Shown one piece after another: positions 26,195 to 31,378 of a DNA stretch of 31,378 bases. The first letter of the stretch is position 1, and the number at the start of each line of letters is the position of its first letter. This DNA is from an uncultured Blautia sp. (lineage in GTDB: Bacteria; Bacillota; Clostridia; Lachnospirales; Lachnospiraceae): positions 1-31,378 of the forward strand of contig NZ_CALFLA010000079.1 of the NCBI RefSeq assembly GCF_937880195.1. Reading direction: 5' to 3'. Position numbers and translations under genes: made by a program. Below the pieces are notes generated by a model, which saw only the letters and a list, made by a program, of their open reading frames with translations, was not told where the DNA came from and made no database searches.

Positions 26195-27625
26195 ATGACA
26201 TTGAAGCATCATTTTTTTCTGAAATTTCTAACTCCGGGCAGGATTATACTTATACTGGTACTGGTCTATATTGCCCTTCTTACAGTTCCCTATCTCAGAC
26301 ATAAGGAAGTATCTGAGGAATTTAAGAACCATTTCAAAGAACGGGATTTCTACAGCCAGACAACCGGAGCCGAACGGATTGCCTACATCAACGATAATAC
26401 CGACGCCCTTCTTTACCGACTGAATATGATTGAGCAGGCGCAGGAAGAGATCATCCTCTCCACCTTTGACTTTAACGCAGACAAAGGAGGCAAAGACATC
26501 ATGGCCGCTCTTCTCCATGCCGCAGACCGGGGAGTGAAGGTACGTGTGATCGTAGACGGCTTCAGCGGTTTTCTGGACGTTCAGTGGAAAGGAAACGACT
26601 GGTTTCAGGCCCTTGCCTCTCACGAGAATATTTCCCTCCGAATCTACAATCCTCTCTCTCCCTTAAAACCATGGAAAATACAGGCTCGTCTTCATGACAA
26701 ATATCTGATTATAGACCGTCAGATGTTCCTTTTAGGAGGACGAAACACCACAAATCTTTTCCTTGGAAATTACTCCAAAGCAAAAAATATCGACCGGGAG
26801 ATTTTTGTGTATGAAACACAGGATCAAAAGGATTCCTCCCTTTACCAGCTCCGTTCTTACTTTGAGCAGATATGGGACTTAAAAGACAGCAAAGACTTTA
26901 TCTGCAAAAAACTTACGGATGACGTACAGGAATGTCTTGCCTCTCTGGAAAAACGTTATGACAAGCTGACTAAAACATACAAAGAAGCCTATACAGACTG
27001 GAATTACCAGAGCCTGACCTTTGAGACAAATAAGATCTCTCTTCTCTGCAATCCTCTAAAAGCCAACAATAAAGAACCCTGGATGTGGTATTCCATCTAC
27101 CAGCTTCTTAAAGACGGACAAAAAGCGCTGATCTATACTCCTTATATTATCTGCGGAAAAGAAATGTATCAGGATCTTACAGAACTGAAACAGGAAAATA
27201 TTCCTGTTGAGATCATTACCAATGATGTGGCAAGCGGAGCTAACCCCTGGGGATGTACAGATTATCTGAACCAGAAAAAACGCATCTGGAATACAGGCGC
27301 CAAAGTTTATGAATTTATGGGCGGACATTCCTGCCATACAAAAGCAGTTCTCATTGACGACAGAATGAGCATTGTAGGCTCCTACAATCTGGATATGAGA
27401 AGTACCTACCAGGATACAGAGCTGATGCTTGCCATTGATTCCAAAGAGCTGAATGCCATGATACAAAAAGAAGCCCAGCGTGACAAGACCTACAGCAAAA
27501 CCATGGGAAGCGACGGAGCATACATACAGGGTGAGAATTATGTTCCCAAGGAACTGAGCTTTGGAAAAAAGGTCTTCTACCTGATTCTGAGAGTACTGAC
27601 CGTTCCTATCCGAAGATTCCTGTAA
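26195..27625 (+). CDS. Membrane-anchored phospholipase D family protein (cardiolipin synthase-like)
   Basis: 476 aa. One N-terminal membrane helix (about 15-33) anchors two PLD domains. The HKD motifs are intact: H167-x-K169-x4-D174 (HDKYLIID) followed by GGRN, and H381-x-K383-x4-D388 (HTKAVLID) followed by GSYNLDMRS. Two intact HKD motifs on one chain are the pattern of cardiolipin synthases and PS synthases; the compact form with one helix recalls ClsC. The C-terminus (FYLILRVLTVPIRRFL) is hydrophobic-basic and may touch the membrane. The ribosome-binding site is weak (GCGGTGA), so a TTG two codons later is an alternative start. It is monocistronic, with its own terminator. Phosphatidyl transfer is the likely chemistry, but nuclease or phospholipase activity cannot be excluded. 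Confidence 0.82.
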   Translation: MTLKHHFFLKFLTPGRIILILVLVYIALLTVPYLRHKEVSEEFKNHFKERDFYSQTTGAERIAYINDNTDALLYRLNMIEQAQEEIILSTFDFNADKGGKDIMAALLHAADRGVKVRVIVDGFSGFLDVQWKGNDWFQALASHENISLRIYNPLSPLKPWKIQARLHDKYLIIDRQMFLLGGRNTTNLFLGNYSKAKNIDREIFVYETQDQKDSSLYQLRSYFEQIWDLKDSKDFICKKLTDDVQECLASLEKRYDKLTKTYKEAYTDWNYQSLTFETNKISLLCNPLKANNKEPWMWYSIYQLLKDGQKALIYTPYIICGKEMYQDLTELKQENIPVEIITNDVASGANPWGCTDYLNQKKRIWNTGAKVYEFMGGHSCHTKAVLIDDRMSIVGSYNLDMRSTYQDTELMLAIDSKELNAMIQKEAQRDKTYSKTMGSDGAYIQGENYVPKELSFGKKVFYLILRVLTVPIRRFL

Positions 27626-27655
27626 AAGGTTTCTGACGGGTTCCTATATTTCATA

Positions 27656-27699
27656 AAAAAGACAGGATCACTGTATTTCTACAGCAGTCCTGTCTTTTT
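27656..27699. terminator. Bidirectional terminator between the PLD and ABC exporter genes
   Basis: AAAAAGACAGGA pairs with TCCTGTCTTTTT, and an inner CTGTA-TTTC(T)-ACAG hairpin sits on top. A-rich and T-rich ends make it work in both directions between the converging genes. Confidence 0.88.
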
Positions 27700-27713
27700 A
27701 TTAGTACTGTTCC

Positions 27714-29624
27714 TTATGAAAGTTCCAGCTTGCCTGTATACAGCTGATAATAGGTTCCCTTCATACGGATCAGATCCTTATGATCTCCTCTTTCAATGAT
27801 CTTTCCATGATCCAGTACAATAATGGCATTGCTGTTGCGGATCGTAGAAAGCCTGTGGGCAATGACAAATACAGTCCTTCCCTTCATCAGGTTATCCATA
27901 CCTCTTTGAACAATACTTTCTGTTCGTGTATCAATACTGGAGGTTGCCTCGTCCAAGATCAAAACCGGAGGATCTGCAACCGCAGCTCTTGCAATAGAAA
28001 GAAGCTGTCTCTGTCCCTGGGAAAGCTCCTCGCCGTCGCCGCTTAACATGGTGTCATAGCCATTTGGCAGCATACGGATAAACTGATCTGCATGTGCAAG
28101 TCTGGCTGCCTGGTATACTTCTTCGTCTGTAGCGTCCAGTTTTCCATAGCGTATATTGTCCATAATCGTACCTGTAAAAAGATGAGTATCCTGAAGTACG
28201 ATTCCCAGAGAACGGCGAAGATCGTCTTTTTTGATCTTGTTGATATTAATGCCGTCATAACGAATTTTACCGTCCTGGATATCATAAAAACGGTTGATCA
28301 GATTGGTAATGGTTGTTTTGCCCGCTCCAGTAGACCCTACAAAAGCAAGCTTCTGCCCCGGTTTTGCATAAAGGCTGATATCCTTAAGGATTACCTTATC
28401 CTCCTCATATCCAAAGGTCACGTTTTCAAATACTACGTCGCCTTTCAGCTCTGTATAAGAAACAGATCCGTCTGCAGAATGAGGGTGTTTCCATGCCCAC
28501 ATACCTGTACGTTCTTTACATTCTACAAGATTTCCGTTTTCATCCTTTTTGGCATTGACAAGGGTAACATAGCCTTCGTCTTTTTCCGGTTCCTGGTCAA
28601 TCAGGTTGAAAATACGCTCCGCGCCTGCCAAAGCCATAACAATGGCGTTAAACTGCTGCGCCACCTGCATAAAGGGCTGGGTGAAACTCTTTGTAAACTG
28701 AAGATAAGACGCCATAACTCCAAGAGTGATCCCGCCTACGCCCAATACGGAGAAAAGGCCTCCCAGAACTGCAGTCAGTACAAACTGAAGATTTCCAATG
28801 TTACCAATTACAGGACCCATCATATTTGCAAAGGTATGAGCCTTAGACGCGCTTTCAAAAAGAGCTTCGTTCAAAGTGTCAAATTCCTCTTCTGATTTCC
28901 CCTCGTGGTTAAACACCTTCACCACTCTCTGACCGTTCATCCTCTCTTCCACAAACCCGGTCACATCTGCCAGAGACATCTGCTGGTTGACAAAATATTT
29001 GCCGCTGTTTCCACCGATCTTGTTTGTTACAAAGATCATAACAACGATCACTGCAACTGCCAGAACCGTGAGAAGAGGACTTAATACCATCATGGAAATA
29101 AACGTAACGATAATGGTAAAAAAGGACATCAAGGCCTGGGGAATGGACTGACTGATCATCTGTCGCAGAGTATCTGTATCGTTTGTATAAAGGCTCATGA
29201 TAGATCCGTTTGTCCTCTGGTCAAAGTACCGAATAGGAAGAGTCTGCATATGCTCAAACATATCGTCCCTTACTCTTTTGAGGACGCCCTGCCCAATAAA
29301 TACCATCATTCTGGTATAGATAAAGGTAGATATCACTCCCAGAAGAAAGACTGCTCCCAGCACCGCCAGCGCCATGTAAAGCTCTGAAAAATCAGGCGTC
29401 TTTTGTCCGATCAGAGGAATGATAAAATCATCCAGCAAAAATTTCAGGGACAGAGATACGGAAATGGTGGCCACGGAGCTGATGAGAATACAGACAAACA
29501 CCAGCGCCAGCCTGAACTTATATGTCTCTGTCATATACTGTAAAAGCCGCTTTGCCGTTTTCAGATTGTCTTTGGAAAGACGCCGCATTTTTTTCTTATT
29601 CTGACTGTTATTCATCATCCTCAC
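27714..29624 (-). CDS. ABC exporter half-transporter, catalytic subunit
   Basis: Membrane exporter subunit, 636 aa. A six-helix transmembrane domain (about 38-330) is followed by a linker of about 50 residues and an ATPase domain. Walker A is GSTGAGKTT (430-438), Walker B ends D558-E559 with the catalytic Glu present, and switch H590 is present. The signature is LSQGQ (534-538) instead of LSGGQ. That pattern fits the subunit that supplies a working Walker A/B to the single active site of a heterodimer. Starts: GTG at 29624, or ATG at 29618 or 29615; all overlap the end of the upstream partner gene, whose GGTGAGG serves as a ribosome-binding site. Likely exports drugs or other hydrophobic compounds; the substrate is unknown. 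Confidence 0.88.
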   Translation of the reverse strand: MRMMNNSQNKKKMRRLSKDNLKTAKRLLQYMTETYKFRLALVFVCILISSVATISVSLSLKFLLDDFIIPLIGQKTPDFSELYMALAVLGAVFLLGVISTFIYTRMMVFIGQGVLKRVRDDMFEHMQTLPIRYFDQRTNGSIMSLYTNDTDTLRQMISQSIPQALMSFFTIIVTFISMMVLSPLLTVLAVAVIVVMIFVTNKIGGNSGKYFVNQQMSLADVTGFVEERMNGQRVVKVFNHEGKSEEEFDTLNEALFESASKAHTFANMMGPVIGNIGNLQFVLTAVLGGLFSVLGVGGITLGVMASYLQFTKSFTQPFMQVAQQFNAIVMALAGAERIFNLIDQEPEKDEGYVTLVNAKKDENGNLVECKERTGMWAWKHPHSADGSVSYTELKGDVVFENVTFGYEEDKVILKDISLYAKPGQKLAFVGSTGAGKTTITNLINRFYDIQDGKIRYDGININKIKKDDLRRSLGIVLQDTHLFTGTIMDNIRYGKLDATDEEVYQAARLAHADQFIRMLPNGYDTMLSGDGEELSQGQRQLLSIARAAVADPPVLILDEATSSIDTRTESIVQRGMDNLMKGRTVFVIAHRLSTIRNSNAIIVLDHGKIIERGDHKDLIRMKGTYYQLYTGKLELS

Positions 29625-31341
29625 CGCCTTTCACCTGAGATTCATATACCTCTCTGTAAATATGGTTTGTCTTTAGAAGTTCCTCTGACGTGCCAACGCC
29701 GGAAACAGCGCCTCCGTCCAGCACAATGATCTGGTCTGCATCTTCCACAGAAGCAACTCTCTGTGCAATAATGATCTTTGTGGTATCAGGAATTTCCTCA
29801 CGGAACGCCTTACGGATCAAAGCGTCTGTCTTTGTGTCCACAGCGCTGGTGGAATCGTCAAGGATTAGGATCTTTGGTTTTTTCAAAAGGGCTCTGGCAA
29901 TACAGAGACGCTGCTTCTGTCCTCCAGATACGTTATTTCCGCCCTGAACGATCTTAGTGTGATAGCCTGATGGAAATTCTCTTACAAATCCGTCTGCCTG
30001 AGCAAGCCTGCACACTCTCTGCACTTCCTCTTCTGTTGCGTTTTCATTGCCCCAGCGGATATTTTCATAAATCGTGCCGGAAAAAAGAACGTTTTTCTGA
30101 AGCACCATAGAAACCTGATCCCTAAGAGCTTCCAGTTCATAATCACGAACGTCAATGCCTCCAACCTTCACGCTTCCTTCTGTTACATCATAAAGCCGGG
30201 GGATCATCTGCACCAGAGTAGATTTGGCGCTTCCGGTTCCTCCGATAATTCCAATGGTCTGTCCTGACTGGATGTGGAGATTAATATCTTTCAGGGAAAG
30301 ATTTCCGCCTTTTCCGCCATAGCTGAAATTCACATGGTCAAACACTATGTCTCCGTTTGGAACTTCTTTTACTGCATCTTCTTTGTCCTGCATTTCCGGA
30401 ACTTCCTTCAGAACCTCCGTAATACGTTCTGCAGATGCTTCTGCAATCATGATCATAACAAACACAAAAGTCACCATAGAAAGAGACATAAGAATCTGAA
30501 GGGCATAAACGATCACGCTTGTCATTTCTCCTGTTTCCATGGTTCCAAGGACAATTCCTCTTCCGCCTATAGCTACAAGAAGAATTACCACCGTATACAT
30601 GGTAAGCTGCATCACCGGAGAGTTCCATGCAACAATTTTCTCTGCCTTTGAAAAAAGATCATATACATATTTGGAGATACCATGGAATTTTTTGATCTCA
30701 TGCTCTTCCCGGACAAAAGCCTTTACCACCCTGGAAGCATTTACATTTTCCTGAACAGAATTATTCAGGATATCATATTCGTCAAATACCTTTACAAAAT
30801 GAGGATGGGCTTTTTTCGCAATAAAAATCAGTGTTCCGCCCAGAAGCGGTATTACCACAAGAAATAACAGCGCGATCTTTACATTGATCATCAGGGTCAT
30901 TACCCAGGAAAGAATGATCATAAAGGGCGCTCTTGCCAGCATACGAATACTCATCATATAAGCCATCTGCACGTTTGTAATATCTGTTGTCATTCGTGTC
31001 ACAAGACCGGATGTAGAAAAATGGTCGATATTCTTAAAAGAGAAATCCTGTACCTTATAAAAAATATCATGTCTTAAATTCTTGGCATATCCGGCTCCTG
31101 CCACCGCCGCCATCTTTCCTGCCACTACGCCGAACCACAATGCCAGCATAGCCATAACTACAAGGATCAGCCCCCTCTGCATGATGTAGCCCAGATTTTC
31201 TCCGGCAATTCCTATGTCAATGATCTTTGCCATTTCCATTGGAATCAGAACTTCCATCAATACCTCAAGGATCACAAAGAACGGAGCCAGCACTGACTGT
31301 TTCTTGTATTCCCGGACTGATCTTAAAAGTGTCTTATTCAT
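29608..31341 (-). CDS. ABC exporter half-transporter, degenerate-site subunit
   Basis: Partner of the following ABC gene, 577 aa: six-helix membrane domain (about 17-300) and ATPase domain (about 330-570). Walker A is GGTGSAKST (367-375). The signature VSGGQ (471-475) is intact. Walker B is ILILDDS, so D496 stands where the catalytic Glu should be, and the switch His is replaced by Q527 (IIAQRVASV). This is the degenerate-site half of a TM287/288, BmrCD or LmrCD type exporter: its intact signature would complete the active site made by the partner's Walker motifs. AGGAGG lies 12 bases before the ATG. Only 37 bases of upstream sequence are in the window, so the promoter and any regulator gene (often MarR-type in such operons) lie outside. 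Confidence 0.88.
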   Translation of the reverse strand: MNKTLLRSVREYKKQSVLAPFFVILEVLMEVLIPMEMAKIIDIGIAGENLGYIMQRGLILVVMAMLALWFGVVAGKMAAVAGAGYAKNLRHDIFYKVQDFSFKNIDHFSTSGLVTRMTTDITNVQMAYMMSIRMLARAPFMIILSWVMTLMINVKIALLFLVVIPLLGGTLIFIAKKAHPHFVKVFDEYDILNNSVQENVNASRVVKAFVREEHEIKKFHGISKYVYDLFSKAEKIVAWNSPVMQLTMYTVVILLVAIGGRGIVLGTMETGEMTSVIVYALQILMSLSMVTFVFVMIMIAEASAERITEVLKEVPEMQDKEDAVKEVPNGDIVFDHVNFSYGGKGGNLSLKDINLHIQSGQTIGIIGGTGSAKSTLVQMIPRLYDVTEGSVKVGGIDVRDYELEALRDQVSMVLQKNVLFSGTIYENIRWGNENATEEEVQRVCRLAQADGFVREFPSGYHTKIVQGGNNVSGGQKQRLCIARALLKKPKILILDDSTSAVDTKTDALIRKAFREEIPDTTKIIIAQRVASVEDADQIIVLDGGAVSGVGTSEELLKTNHIYREVYESQVKGGEDDE

Positions 31342-31378
31342 CTTTTCTGTCTACCTCCTTATTCTCCCTGTTTTTTTC

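Noticed and set aside
31100..31378. Loss of the Walker A Gly (GSAKST) in the upstream ABC subunit as a sign of a dead gene
   Set aside because: Ala at this position is seen in working exporter families, and all other motifs fit a normal degenerate-site subunit rather than a pseudogene.

Overview
The window looks like a core chromosomal segment of an anaerobic low-to-mid-GC Firmicute, most likely a gut Lachnospiraceae (Blautia-like). The reasons are strong AGGAGG ribosome-binding sites, consensus sigma-A promoters, a large two-module 2-hydroxyacyl-CoA dehydratase activase fusion, a DUF362/ferredoxin protein, a TM287/288-type heterodimeric ABC exporter, and the tgt-yajC order. I see no insertion sequence, phage gene, CRISPR array, rRNA or frameshifted gene. 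The genus is an inference from protein flavour only.

Layout. Bases 1-8260 (minus strand): a tRNA-Thr(CGU) with its own promoter, an intrinsic terminator, then a tightly packed run reading leftwards: M20 peptidase-family amidohydrolase, potA, potB, potC, potD (polyamine-type ABC importer), a PTS enzyme I-like protein and a DUF362/2x[4Fe-4S] protein. Next come a PfkB fructokinase (minus) and, divergent from it, a 744-aa glycogen-branching-enzyme-like protein (plus). The latter has lost parts of its active site and carries a lysine/alanine-rich histone-H1-like tail. A 17-bp perfect-stem terminator separates it from the next block.

Bases 11728-18603 (minus): leuB-ilvD-ilvB-serC-serA, a branched-chain/serine biosynthesis operon driven by a consensus promoter flanked by nested inverted repeats. 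Bases 18615-20345 (minus): tgt then yajC, each with its own promoter. Bases 20437-24829 (plus): a single 1409-aa activase/dehydratase-like fusion. Bases 24833-25915 (minus): an RsmH-family methyltransferase with an unusual basic N-terminal extension. Bases 26107-27699 (plus): a membrane-anchored phospholipase D/cardiolipin synthase-like enzyme. Bases 27714-31341 (minus): two half-transporters that fit a heterodimeric ABC exporter with one degenerate ATP site.

How the parts work together: the pot genes encode a complete importer (ATPase, two permeases, binding protein). leuB/ilvD/ilvB and serC/serA supply steps of Leu/Val/Ile and Ser synthesis, but ilvN, ilvC, leuA, leuC, leuD and serB are not in the window. 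The most interesting candidates for something undescribed are the GlgB-like protein with disrupted catalytic motifs and a nucleic-acid-binding-like tail, with its leader RNA of mutually exclusive hairpins; the 1409-aa protein carrying both halves of an activase pseudo-dimer plus its electron-acceptor partner; and the tRNA-terminator-operon arrangement upstream of the amidohydrolase/pot genes.
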